DNA of 64,000 nucleotides from Cristatella mucedo. Taxonomy: Eukaryota; Bryozoa; Phylactolaemata; Cristatellidae. Below the pieces are notes generated by a model, which was given only the letters and a program-made list of their open reading frames with translations, was not told the origin of the DNA and searched no databases. This document shows, one piece after another, positions 11,607-22,071 of this stretch; the stretch's first letter is position 1, and every line of letters begins with the position of its first letter. The stretch is taken from NCBI GenBank assembly GCA_009760855.2, contig WPIO01000304.1, positions 1 to 64,000 on the forward strand. The letters run 5' to 3'. Both the position numbers and the translations under genes were made by a program.

Positions 11607-12640
11607 AAGTTAGCGAAAAAACCCCGAAGTCGATCCGTTGGTTGACTGGTAGCCAGTGCTGGTCGGCGAGAAGTGGTTTGATGTGACAACAGCGACACTC
11701 ATGAAAGACAGGCCTTGCTGAGGAGTTTTGCACCAGCTGCATTCGCCTGATCGAGCATGCCGGTAGGCCAGTAAGAAGTGAGGTGCAGAAGTCGAGACGG
11801 GATGTCACGAATGCATGGACCAACTTAGACGCGGTATCCGTATCTAAACGAGCCCGAATTTTAGCAGTGTTATGTAGCCGAAAGTAGGCTAATTTGTCTG
11901 TGGAGCTGATGTGGTCGTCTAACGAGAGGTCACTTTGGAACATGACACCTAGATTTCAAGCTGATTCAACAGGAGATATGCTGGCAGAATCAATTTTGAC
12001 TGTCAGCCTTTCAAATTTGTGAATCACACTGGGTTTGCCCATAACTAGTAAGTTACTTTTATCATCGCTTAGTTTTAGAAAATTTGCTGCCATCCATTTG
12101 TGAATGTCATTAATTCATGGGGCAAGAGAGTTGAGAGAATTTGAGGTGCTCGAAGGCCGGAAGGGATCAAAGCAATGCGACAACTGAGTGTCATCTGAAT
12201 AGAAATGAAAGCCTAGACTGTGCTTGGCAATCCCATCAGCAAAAGAGAGTATAAACAACGAAAAGAACCCGATCTAGCACGGTGTCCTGAGGTACCCCAT
12301 GTTTCAGAGGTACCTTGGATGATCTTTGTCCATTCACATTAATACTCTAAAGTCTGCTACTGAGATAGGATCCGATCCATTGCAGAGCAGAGACAGTAAT
12401 GCCCAGGTGAGATTAAAGGCGTCAAATAAGCACTTGGTGATCGATATTATCAAAAGCTGGCGAAAGATCAAGCAAAACAAGCAGAGACACTCTTCCACTG
12501 TCTGCATTCCTAAGTAGGTCATTGTATACCCTAAGCAATGCTGACTCGGGGGAGTGATTAGCTCTAAAGTCAGATTGGAAATTACTAGCAAATAAAAAGT
12601 TAAATGCATGAAAAAGTGAGAAAGGCAGTCAAGAAAGAAA
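11586..12640 (-). pseudogene. L2-A LINE reverse transcriptase, inverted partner
   Basis: On the minus strand, from about 12605 to 11590, it runs from the FQSDFRANHSPESALL motif through the RT core to FVTSRLDFCTSLLTGLPACSIRRMQLVQNSSARPVFHECRCCHIKPLLADQHWLPV and RSLHSLAPA. It covers the same part of the element as the plus-strand copy at 10601-11585, so the two form arms of ~0.95 kb with almost no spacer. Frames are broken in the RT core (stops around 12100-12300), while the C-terminal 130 codons remain open. The expected 3' end is absent at 11590. Confidence 0.8.
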
Positions 12641-12664
12641 TCGGTATAAAAATACCAGAGAGGG

Positions 12665-12800
12665 ACGGCTACTAAGAATGAGCCGTAGTCAGCAGCAAGA
12701 GAGTAGATGTAGTTGCATACAAATTGTGGATGTGAGTACCCCAGTCTTGAATCTGCTGAGCGAAAGCTTTCGTCGCGAACGATATTTTAGTAGAGGAATG
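12665..12800 (-). mobile_element. L2-B LINE fragment
   Basis: Reverse complement reads ESFRSADSRLGYSHPQFVCNYIYSLAADYGS, matching DRSFSSAGPTLWNSLPHILRNDIYSPTADYGTS of the 40.3-kb copy. Related to 60830-60965. Confidence 0.55.
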
Positions 12801-12814
12801 AAACAGCTTATTGC

Positions 12815-14320
12815 ATTCGAATGGCCTTCTAATGCACCTGACCACAATTACTACGGAACCCCTGCAGAAATGTTTCAATATTTCTGACTCCATCCTCAAT
12901 CTATATAACACGGTCGAGCTCTTCTTCACATCCAGTTAGGATCGTTATCAATGCACGGTTTTTAAGGGGAATGATGCGGAAAATCCAACAAGGCCATTCA
13001 ACCCTACTTGCGAAGTCGCGAGGTTCTAATTGAAGAAAATCAGCTTAGAGGCACTCTTGTTTCTGCTGACGAGCTGAAGCTCCGAGGACCACAATGAGCG
13101 TCTCAGCTCCTGTGCATTGCCGTATGCCAACGACGCACGTGATAGGAAGTCGATAGCCCAGTTTGCTCAGTGTTTTTCTTTGCCGCCGCAGTTCCATCCG
13201 CTAAAGAGCAAGGACCGCACAAACCTCGAAATTTGATTGCATGCTTAGCTTGGCGAGGATGGGCAACAAAAATGTCTGTGGAAACTTTTCTGCTGCTAGT
13301 TTAAAGCAAGCTGTTCGAGACATGGCTGTAACTAGAGCATTTCGAACACAGCAGTAGAAGGTGAAAAGCTAGGCCTTAGGCTTTCCTATTCCTGTAACGG
13401 TAAAAGCGATTAAAAGCACATAAAAATGTCCATTCACTTGTCAGTATGGCTCTCTGCACGATCAAATAGGTTTGTGATGAGCTTCACGTTTTGCTTATGA
13501 AGTGGTAGCACTCTGATGAGTGGTCACACTCTCAGCCGAATGGTCACACTATCTGTGTACATTCACGTCACTTATTCTGTGGCACCAGTGCAATACACTT
13601 GTGAAAAGACGTTGAGCAATATTAGCGAGATTATAACTGCTGAAATGTCATTCGGGGTTCATGCTTTATAATTAACTTGGAAACGGGTTTGGGAGAGGCT
13701 GTGGTTAGGCATCGGAAAAGCTAAAGTCATATAATACTGATACAGTAGTAATTGAGGCTTTGAGCTGGGTTGAGGTTGAGCTCTAGGCCTCGATTTGAGT
13801 GGCATCTGCACCTGAGGCTGCTTACTAGTCGTTAGTTTAATGGCCCCATAGCACCGAGTCGTTTTACGGTGTAGCTAATGCAAGCTGCGTGTAGCTATTT
13901 CCTTCGGAATCGATTAGATCTTAAGCGAGGGGTGCTCCTCATTGCTGTTATATGCCGTTTAAGTCAGCGTAGCACGTTAATCGGTGCTCTCCCTACAGGT
14001 CGCAAGCCTAGCTCCGAGGCTTAGGGCTAGAAGTTCTATGCGTACCACGTGCCGGGAACAGTTACCACGTGCTATTGAGGCTTGTCAAGTTCCGGCACGT
14101 GTCTAGCACCGTCACGAGGAGAGTTTGCAGCCTAGTCTCGCCGGGTTATGGAAATTGCAACACCTAGTGTGTAACACTCATTGCTATCGCTGCTTCGTGG
14201 AGGCAAGAGGTTAGCTAATATGCTTATTTTTGAGAATGGGCTACAATAAATGCTCGTTCGAACAAACTACTTAGTTTGGGATGTATAAGCTGTCTTCCTG
14301 CACGAGTTGATCAAACGGGC
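12815..14320. repeat. Repeats R2 and R1, copy 3
   Basis: R2-like sequence (12815-13015, with CTATATAACACGG) leads into R1 (13020-14310) in the same order as at 8085-10276. The 20-bp GGTCACACTCT array is at 13500-13570, three perfect CACGTG boxes fall between 14045 and 14101, and the end is CTACAATAAATGCT...CACGAGTTGA. Offset from copy 2 is about 4.03 kb, so R1 flanks the inverted L2 on both sides. Confidence 0.6.
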
Positions 14321-14725
14321 CTACTGTGCTGTGATCGCAAGCACTCTCACAAAGAATAGCAAACAATGAGTTGAAGTGAGAGCAACGAAGGTTGTAACGC
14401 GAGTTCTGGAAAAAAAGATTTCCCGTCAAATCTATCACGTGTACCGTGCCCCGAGCAGCAGCTTCCGGTGAAGCAAGCTGAGCCAGATGCGGCCAACGAT
14501 GCGATTTCTTCAGCGAAGGGAGCACTCTGCTCTCGCCTCAAGCAAAGAAGCGCAGCCGGAATGCGGCTAAAGACGAATGGACATTTGGCCGCTGCTGTGA
14601 CAGTGCGATCAGGGACCGTGCGAACGCGGACTGAAAAAAAAGCTTGTCCACAGCGATACAACACCAGCTGTATTTTCGAAGGATTCAGACAGATCGTAAA
14701 GGAAGGAAAGCATTTGGGACAATAC
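14321..14725. other. About 400 bp with no supported feature
   Basis: Overlapping open frames exist on both strands (14347-14664 minus, 14468-14752 plus), but the plus one runs straight into the LTR terminus and neither resembles a known family. The last four bases (ATAC) are the left target-site duplication of the LTR. Confidence 0.4.
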
Positions 14726-16048
14726 TGTAACGCCGAAGGCTCGGCGGGGTAAGCTTGACCTGCCGCTTACCTAGCGGCGTAGCCTATCGCCTAATGCCGT
14801 TCGGTGCGCGCCTCCGCGCAATAAGCTGGCCGCCACGAAACGAGCGTTTCTGGCGCTGACCTGCTTACCGTTACTAAAGGGGGTCGTGAGTCCGCGGCGT
14901 GAATTGGAAGCAAGACACACAAATTGGGGATTTTACTGAACTTTATTCGCAAGCGCACAAAGTCGCTGCGCGTCTAGTTCAGCTTTATCTCCACACTCCT
15001 CGCACGTTCAACACTCTTGCGGAGGGAATACTCCTCTACACTAAGCGCGACCCGGACCCTAAACCCTAACCGGTGAACTAGGAATCCGTTCCCACCTGTG
15101 CCGAGGGAATACCCCCAAACACGCCAACTTAAACACTCGAGCGGAGGGAGTACTTCTCCACACTGAAGTGCGAACCGGAGTCTAAACCCTACCCGGTGAA
15201 CTAGAACTCGGTTTCCACCAGTGCGACCGGAATACTCCACAAACGCCAACTCAAGCACTCCTGCGGAGGAAATAATTCTCCACACTGAAGCGCGACCCGG
15301 AGCCTAAACCCTACCCGGTGAACTAGAGCTCCACACACGCCAACTACGCCTAGCTCGCGCCGGCAAATCCCTATGCCGAGACCACGTGCTAGCGCGCACA
15401 CACACGACACAAAAGAAACACAAAACACGAAAGAAGAACACACAAAATGCCAGCTCGGGCGCGATACGACCGTGTTCGGTGGGGTTCCACCGAATCCTCC
15501 TAGAGTTGTCTCGTCTTGTTCCGTCCATCGTCGGCGGACAGCCCGCCCTCCTCCCTCGCTTTTAGAGAAACGAGTGCCCGACGGCGTCGAGGCGCAGAGC
15601 CGGACCAAAGACAATAGACACGAGGCAAAAGACCCAGAGCGAGCGTCGCTCGACTCTTAAATACTTGGCTGAGACAATGGGGCAAGAGCTTAGTGGTATT
15701 GGGCCCGGACACCTTGGCCCATTACGGAAAGGAATGACTACCGTTCCCAGGCCACTGGCAGGGCACCTCCGTCCAGCTTGAATGGCGAATGGGTTCCAGA
15801 CGCTTCTTTCTTGGGAAGAGGGAAGGCGGGGGTTGACATGCCAGCCAACATCTATCAGCAGCTTCCAATTCTAAAGGCCGAATCGCCGCTGCTCGTCTCC
15901 GAGCTTCCTGGCCTGCTCCTAAGCGCTTCCTCTCTAACCGCACTGACGCTCCTCTCTGGCTCACTGCTCCAGGACAAAGGGGCTCTAGCCCGCCGCCGAA
16001 CAGCTCTTGTTCGCGCTAAAATTCAGCCAAAGCCAGCAGGGCGCTACA
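14726..16048 (-). mobile_element. Solo LTR of a Gypsy-like retrotransposon
   Basis: The ends are tgtaacgcc and ggcgctaca, near-perfect 9-bp inverted repeats with canonical TG...CA, flanked by a 4-bp duplication ATAC (14722-14725 and 16049-16052). Minus orientation is indicated by TATTTAAG (15656-15663) as a TATA box and, ~710 bp downstream, AATAAA (14942-14947) as a polyadenylation signal. This gives U3 about 0.4 kb, R about 0.7 kb and U5 about 0.2 kb. No gag or pol coding sequence or second LTR is present, so it most likely arose by LTR-LTR recombination. GC content is visibly above the surroundings. The Gypsy assignment rests only on the ends and the 4-bp duplication. Confidence 0.65.
14990..15345. 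repeat. Imperfect 123-bp tandem repeat inside the LTR
   Basis: About 2.8 units. The anchor CTAAACCCTA(A/C)CCGGTGAACTA recurs at about 15058, 15181 and 15304, each preceded by TCT(C/A)CACT...GCG(A)CCGGAG. It lies between the TATA box and the AATAAA, so it would be in R of the transcript. Confidence 0.65.
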
Positions 16049-16069
16049 ATACAATACTCCGCATTTGTA

Positions 16070-16320
16070 TTATGATGTAATGATAATAAGGAATTTGCAT
16101 AGAGCCCTAAGAGAACTTAACTTCGTTTGGGGCGCACACACAATATGCTGTTATAATTAGCCTGTCAATCGGTTAGTGATAGCATGCACAGCACAGTGCC
16201 AGCACGCCTAAGCTAGCAAAGGTCAGCTCCGACGGATCTAGCAAGGGCTGCAAGTAGCAGGCGCATTTTAAACTTTAAAAAAAGTCGAGTTTTGTCGTGA
16301 GGTCAGTTTTTTGAAGCCCC
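16070..16320 (-). mobile_element. Decayed L2-A LINE 3' end
   Basis: AATGATAATAAGG edge, then tagagccctaagagaa (hairpin complement), GCATGCACAGCACAGTGCCAGCACGC and a decayed GTGCGTTTTTAAA segment. More diverged than most L2-A tails. Confidence 0.55.
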
Positions 16321-16321
16321 A

Positions 16322-16793
16322 GTCGTGAGCGTCGCAGTTGCGACATTGGGAAGTCCCTTCACTCCTCGCCGATATGCACTGGCTCCTAGTCCAGCAACTT
16401 TTTGGCTTCAAGGCCCTGCCGCTCACTTTTAGGTTACTTAATTCTTTTGCTCCAGGCTACTTGTCAGAAGTACTCCCCAACCAGGCTAGCATTGTATCAC
16501 ACGCTTTACTGAATTTAATAGGATGGCTAAACATAGTATGAACCTCGAATTCTACTGGCATCTCGCCTTTAGTTCGTACGCTCGTAAAGCACGGAGGTCA
16601 CAGCCGACGGTCATCACAAACTCTTCCGACACGACTATATTTTAAAAAGAACTAAAAATGCATCGATTTATCAGAGCACTTAGTGGGTCCACGTGATTAG
16701 TCCTTTGAGTATGAACTCGATCTCAGACCATGCAAGCTACCACTAACAGCATTTGCATGCCAACCCTGTGCATGTCACTATTATTCATGTTAA
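16322..16793 (+). mobile_element. L2-A LINE C-terminus, tail missing
   Basis: Starts at GTCGTGAGCGTCGCAG, follows the LLADMHWLLVQQLFGFKALPLTFRLLNSFAPGYLSEVLP stretch of the family C-terminus, and continues into the 3' UTR as far as CATGTCACTATTATTCATGTT. It then meets a minus-strand L2-A tail without its own hairpin. The junction lies at nearly the same 3' UTR point as at 38940. Confidence 0.7.
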
Positions 16794-17018
16794 TGATAAC
16801 GTTACTTTTGATATAGCGCCCTCAAAGAACTCAATCTCTGTTCATCCACTTTACATTTGCTGCGAAGGAAGAATGATCGAACGGCTACTAGCAGAATGTT
16901 AAATAAACAGCATAAATAACATAGTTACCGATGACATGTTCAAGGCCAGCATGCAAGTATGGTTAGTGGCGGCATTGTCAGCATGCATTAGCACACACAG
17001 CATGAATCACATGGACTA
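16794..17018 (-). mobile_element. L2-A LINE 3' tail
   Basis: AATGATAACG edge, tatagcgccctcaaagaa hairpin complement, then GCATGCAAGTATGGTTAGTGGC...AATCACATGGAC. About 225 bp survive. Confidence 0.7.
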
Positions 17019-17019
17019 T

Positions 17020-17510
17020 AATAATTATAATAGTAATGCACTTGATAAAGCGCCCTCAGAGAACTCAATCTCTTTCTAAGCACTTTACATTTGCTGCAAA
17101 AGGAAATGCAATTGAATGGTATTGAAAGGCAAAAGGAAATGAATTGAATGCAAAAATTGAATGCAAAAGGAAATGCAAATCAATGCAGAGGTACACATGA
17201 GTGCCATACACATAGAAGTGACAACTTAGACTGTGCCTGGCAATCACATCTGCAAGAGAGAAAGTATAAAACACGACAGAACAGCACCAAGAACAGAGCC
17301 CTAAGGTACCCCATATTTCAGTGTTCGTTCAATGATGTTTTTCCATTAACATCTGGAGTCACATCTCTTTAGTCTCTAAGTGAGATAGGACCCGAACGAT
17401 TGCAATGCAGTGCCAGTGATGCCCAGGCGACATGAGAGGCCCTCAAGGACTTAATGATCAATAGTATCAATAGCTGACGTAAGATCGAGTTAGGCTTATC
17501 AGCATGGAGT
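17020..17510 (-). mobile_element. L2-A LINE tail joined to its RT core by deletion
   Basis: A fresh AAT-rich edge and hairpin complement (17020-17110) are followed, after a short AATTGAATGCAAAA repeat (17125-17180), by minus-strand RT sequence. The frame reads SLADVIARHSLSCHFYVYGTHVYLCIDL, a decayed YADDTQLYL motif, and continues upstream to about 17510. Roughly 0.7 kb of the element between thumb and tail is missing. Confidence 0.65.
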
Positions 17511-17519
17511 ATTCAACCA

Positions 17520-17625
17520 GGAATCATTTGATCGGGTTTTCTTTTCAACATATGTAAAGTGCCTAGAAACATGTTATGTTCCCAAAGGGCACTATATAAA
17601 TGTATTATTATTATTGGTATCGCTA
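17520..17625 (+). mobile_element. L2-type tail with a covarying hairpin
   Basis: A plus-strand tail of ~100 bp: GTAAAGTGCC...GGGCACTATATAAATG followed by (ATT)4. Both sides of the hairpin differ from the family (CGCC/GGCG to TGCC/GGCA) and still pair. Confidence 0.65.
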
Positions 17626-17811
17626 GTAACGGAGGCTGACAAGAACTTTTGCCAGGTCTCGTTTTCGTGTCGATCCTTTTCTAGATGCCCAAATAAAAAA
17701 GATCATTTATTACCTTTGCTGAGCAGCTATTAAGGACAATATTAAATTTACATTTGTAAATTTGCACTTTGAAAGCTCAGCATTTATTTATTCCTAATAA
17801 ACTGTTGCTTG

Positions 17812-19195
17812 ATCGTTTAGCAGCTTTTGATACTATCGATCACCAAGTCCTTATTGAACGCCTTTAATCTCACCTGGGCATCACTGGCTCTGCTCTGCAA
17901 TGGACAGGTCCTATCTCAGCAAGAGACTCTAGAGTATTAATGTGAATGGACAAAGATCATCCGAGGTAACTCTGAACAGCGGGATACCTCAGGGCTCCGT
18001 GCTAGATCAGGTTCTTTTCACGGTTTATACTCTCCCTCTTGCTGATGTGATTGCCAAGCACACCATAGGCTTTCACTTCTATGGGATGACACTTCTATGG
18101 GATGATTTTTGCTTTGATCCCTTCCCAGCCATCAAGCACCTCGAATTCAATCAACTCACTTGCTGTATACATTGATGATATTCGCACTTAGATTGCACCA
18201 CATTTTCTTTAATTGAATGATAATAAAAATAACTTACTAGTTATGAGCTAACCAAGAGTGATTCAGAAATTGGAAAAGCTAACGCTCAAAATCGGCTCTG
18301 CCAGCATATCTCCCGTTGAATCTGCAAGAAATCAAGGTGTCACGATTCAAAGTGACCTTTTGTTAGACGACCACATCAGCTCCACAATCAAGTTTGCCTT
18401 CATAGAACTACATAACATTGTTAAAATTAGGCCTAGTTAAGATAAGGATACCACACCTGAGTTGGTCCATGCATTTGTGACCTCCCATCCTGACTTCTGT
18501 AAGTTACTGCTTGCTGGCCTACCGGCATGTGCAATCACGCTCTTACATCGGGTGTTAAAATCGGCAGCTTGGCCTGTCTGTCGTGAGCACAGCAGTTGTT
18601 ACATCATACCACTTCTCGCCGACCTGCAATGACTGCGAGTCAAGCAATGCATCGATTTTAAGGTTCTGTCGCTCTATTTTAGGTCCCTTCATTCTTTTGC
18701 TCCAGCCTACCTAGCAGAACTATTCCCACACCAGGCCAAGCATCGTACCACCTGCTTTTAGGAAACTAACCGTTTATCTATACCTCGTACTAACCTCAAA
18801 TCCCTTGGAGACCATGCATTTAGTTCGTATGCTCCCGAAACCTGGAACTCACTCCCGACTTGCGTCTCGTCGTCCCCTGACTTGACCACATGTAGGAAGT
18901 AATTAGAAACTCACCTATTTATGACAGCGTTTAGGAGGTTCCCGTAATCCGTCCTTTATGTTCTTTTGCATGCTGACGCTGTGCATGCTGCCACTAACCA
19001 CACTAGCATGCTGACCTTGTGCATGTCACCCCTAACTTGGTTATCCTTATTGTTTATTAAGCCTGATACCATTTACCATTCAATCGTGTTTCTTTTGGAG
19101 CAAATGTAAAGCGCCTAGAAAGAGGTCGAGTTCTGTGAAGGCACTTTATCAAGTGCATTATAATGGTTATGATTATGATTGCGATTATTAAAACG
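17812..19195 (+). pseudogene. L2-A LINE, RT to 3' tail, 5'-truncated
   Basis: Begins at AAFDTIDHQVLIERL. The frame then breaks and resumes at 17942 with NGQRSSEVTLNSGIPQGSVLDQVLFTVYTLPLADVIAKHTIGFHFYG. The catalytic YADD is lost: an ~18-bp duplication reading CTTCTATGGGATGA replaces it. Downstream it preserves the KLEKLTLKIGSASISPVESARN.GV region, the LLADLQ.LRVKQ segment, and a complete 3' UTR ending in the hairpin (19105-19150) and a decayed ATT-rich tail. It is inactive. Confidence 0.8.
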
Positions 19196-19934
19196 TTGAT
19201 GTCATCACTATGTAAATTTACACAATGTCATTTTGGATTCAACAGCTAATAATCTCAGTATTACCAAATCCGCATTATAGTGGATAAGCGTCCCTGCTTG
19301 TTCTAGTGTGCAGTCAGTGTGTGCACGAGTGAACCAGTGGGTTTGAGCCCGTGTATGTGGGTGTCCGCATGTGCGTACAGGATCCGGTAAGCTTTTGGTA
19401 AGACAGTTGAAGTCAACAAATGTCATTCGGATTACGAATGAAAAGGGTGTGCTTAGGCTAAAATAAGAGGTCCTCTATATTTAAACGAAATACTCGACCT
19501 TGAAAGCGTCTGGAATCGTTAAAAAGGCGCCGGTGAGCGTTTGCGATTTTACTGAGATGATTGGTACAAAACATAGCCTGAGGTGGAATGAGGAGCCCCC
19601 AACCCGCTGCTGCTTCCTACCGAATTTCGCCTATGACGTTCGAAGTGCACTTCAGAATGAGATCTAACCAGCTAAACATAAAACTTTTTATTTCTATCAA
19701 CTGGGAGGTAAAGCTGTTCCTGTGGAGTTCAAAGCACGTATAATGGCAGCCCCATTTAAGTTTATGGTCGTTCAAATCTTCAATTAAGCACAGAGTTTAT
19801 TTAATGGTCTCGGTTCTAATTTCCCTTGTGTCATCGTTCTTTGGCACTAGTGGGTGCCTAAAATATTTAGTAATGAATCATCACCTCGTAGCACATAGTC
19901 CTACGGATCTTTAATTCGACTGGAAGTTAAATCA
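19196..19934. other. About 740 bp without recognised features
   Basis: Contains a GT-rich patch (19310-19380) and short open frames on both strands only. Nothing matches the other repeat families here. Confidence 0.4.
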
Positions 19935-20035
19935 ATCATTGAGCTACAGGGCTCGCACACACGACCCCCGGTCATCGCATACATTCACCTTGACCTAGGT
20001 CGGGGCGAGCACTTTTGCGGCTGGGTCGAATAATT
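19935..20035 (-). mobile_element. tRNA-like SINE head, decayed
   Basis: On the minus strand it carries AAAAGTGCTCGCCCCGACCTAGGTC and a GGTCGTGTGTGCGAGCCC box resembling a pol III B box. The same order (GTGCTCGCTCCGACCAAGGTC, then GTGGGCTCGAGCCC) occurs in the better SINE copies at 44.7, 51.1 and 57.4 kb. No L2-like tail is visible on this copy. Confidence 0.4.
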
Positions 20036-20109
20036 TCGGCACAGCCGAAATATGGCCTAAGAAGGCCCAAGAAAGGCCCGGAGCAAGCCAATAAAGTCGG
20101 AAGTTTGCC

Positions 20110-20912
20110 GTCAAAGCCCGCCTACAGCAAACGGTATAAACTGCGAGAGTTGGCCCGGTTAGCTGAAGGCTGGGCTTGGCTGGCCTAGGCCGCTCAGGGC
20201 AGGGTCAGCCGTTGCCTTGGCACGGACAAGTTCGCGACCCCGAGCCACTTTCAGACCACAGGGTGTTTGTCCTGTTGTACCGGGGGAGGTGATTAGTTCG
20301 CCGTGCGCGAACATGCGTGCAGCCAATGCGCGCCGCCAGGAGCCGGTCACACCCAGGAACTGCCGCCAGCAGCCGCATTTGCCGTAACGAGGCTGAGGCC
20401 GTCTGCCACGTTCTTAGCGATCGCCGGCCGATGCTGCAAGCAATTACAGCTCGCTGCAACCGGGTTCTGGGTCGGGGCACTTCGGCCACCGCACTTCCCT
20501 GCCTCCTGGCAGGTTGAGCAACGACGTGGTCGTAGTCGACGTAACGGTGCCGTTTGATATCAGCGAGGACGGCCTGGTGGCGGCGGCCGGGAAAAGGTGG
20601 GCATGTTTGAGGCCATAGCCCGGTCTTTCCTGACTGCTGGCTACCGGACGGGAGTGGTGAGGCCCTTCGCGGTTGGGGCCCTGTTTACCTAGTGGCCAGA
20701 CAAAGAAGCCTGCCTGGCGGACCTCGGCATTGCGCGCTCGGATCGGGTGGCATTTCGGCGGCTGTCCGTTTCGGAAGCCATTTCCAGGTCGGTGGCCATG
20801 TGGTCCGTGCTTCTGCACCGGGATTCACAGCTTGCCCCCACGGCTCCTGCAGGGTAAGGGTTCTCCTGCTATTGTAACGTACTAGATTCTAACATTTTAA
20901 TAAATCGGACTA
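20110..20912 (+). pseudogene. R2/NeSL-like LINE, copy 1 (3' end only)
   Basis: Preserves the C-terminal restriction-like-endonuclease (RLE) region. A decayed zinc-knuckle stretch (CRNEAEAVCHVLSDRRPMLQAITARCNRV) is followed by NDVVVVDVTVPFDISEDG at 20520-20570, the classic D-V-x-V-P-F-(D/E) RLE motif. Next comes FLTAGYRTGVVRPFAVGAL and a tail like LADLGIARSDRVAFRRLSVSEAI. Frames shift at least twice and a stop follows VGALFT. The 3' UTR reads ACATTTTAATAAATC and is followed directly by the (AC)n array. The RT is absent; the copy is 5'-truncated. Confidence 0.7.
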
Positions 20913-21069
<157 letters not shown>

Positions 21070-21084
21070 CCTATTAATTACAGC

Positions 21085-21480
21085 GATAAAGTCCGTCGCG
21101 CGGCGAGATACCGGCACCGAATTTAGCAAGGGAATCTGAGCGAAGCGTTCCTGCCAGTAGTCGCGAGACAAGACTCTAGCCAGTTGGAGGGCAGCGTTCT
21201 TGAGCCGTAGACGACAGGAGTTCTTGTTCGAGTTAACGTCTGACTTGAGTCAATAACTATACGTTGCTGCGTATGGTTGTATACCCTAACTAGAGAGAGT
21301 TGGAAGTGAGAAAGTCTGTCGCGCGGGAAGTTGGCGTCCACCCGACCTTGGATAGCGAAGGAGAGAGCAGCGTTCCTCCAGCTAGGTGCGAGAGAAGACA
21401 CTAGCCAATTGGAGCAGACTGCTCCTAAGTCGCAGATGTGAGAAATTCCTGTTAGAATTAAAGTCTGACTTGAGTCGAAA
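21085..21480. repeat. Direct duplication of ~225 bp
   Basis: Two units share AAAGTC(C/T)GTCGCGCGG, AGCGTTCCT...GCGAGA.AAGAC.CTAGCCA(G/A)TTGGAG and TCTGACTTGAGTC, at offsets of 223-226 bp (e.g. 21087/21310 and 21231/21455). I recognise no family. The strongly conserved blocks could be part of an LTR or satellite. Confidence 0.6.
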
Positions 21481-21599
21481 TGTACACACAAGCGAGTCCA
21501 CTGGCTCACTCTGCGACAAAATACACTTTCCCGAGAGGTAATAGACGTGTAAATTTATGTACAGTATTGCATTTCTACTGTATTTCAGTGAAGTGAGTA

Positions 21600-21638
21600 T
21601 ACAGACTCATTCGTACGTACATACATACATACATACAG

Positions 21639-21669
<31 letters not shown>

Positions 21670-21785
21670 AATTTTTTGTAGCGCCAAGAAATAACTCAAT
21701 CTCTTTCTAGGCACTTCAGATTATATATATATATATATACATATATATATGTATATATATATATATATATGTGTATATAGCGCGA
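21600..21785. repeat. (ACAT)n and (AT)n arrays with an embedded L2-A tail scrap
   Basis: Two AT arrays (about 21640-21670 and 21721-21770) surround gtagcgccaagaaataac and TCTTTCTAGGCACTTCAG, a ~50-bp minus-strand piece of the L2-A tail. Confidence 0.75.
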
Positions 21786-22071
21786 CAGACTTTACATAAT
21801 TACTTTCACCCCAGAGCTCAATAGGTTCTGACCGGTTTAGAATAACCTGTCCCAGAAATTAATTGTGGATATTTCATAGATCGTAAATCGTAGCTCCATT
21901 TCAGGTTTTCTGGTCTCGCATGCCATTAAAATAGCACGGGATTAGAGTACATTTTGATTTTTAGGGGAAAAAGAAGTTCAAAGAATTCATAAGCTAATTT
22001 AATGCGTCGTAGGACTTTTGAAACATTCAAGGACTTAATACCAATAAAACTTTTGTAGCCAAATAGCCACT

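Noticed and set aside
15050-15330. CTAAACCCTA motifs considered as interstitial telomeric repeats
   Set aside because: CCCTAAA-like motifs occur once per 123-bp unit only, embedded in unrelated sequence, inside an LTR.
15201-15660. Overlapping frames of 74-137 codons on both strands
   Set aside because: They lie inside the GC-rich LTR and read through its 123-bp repeats; no gag-like or other protein signature.
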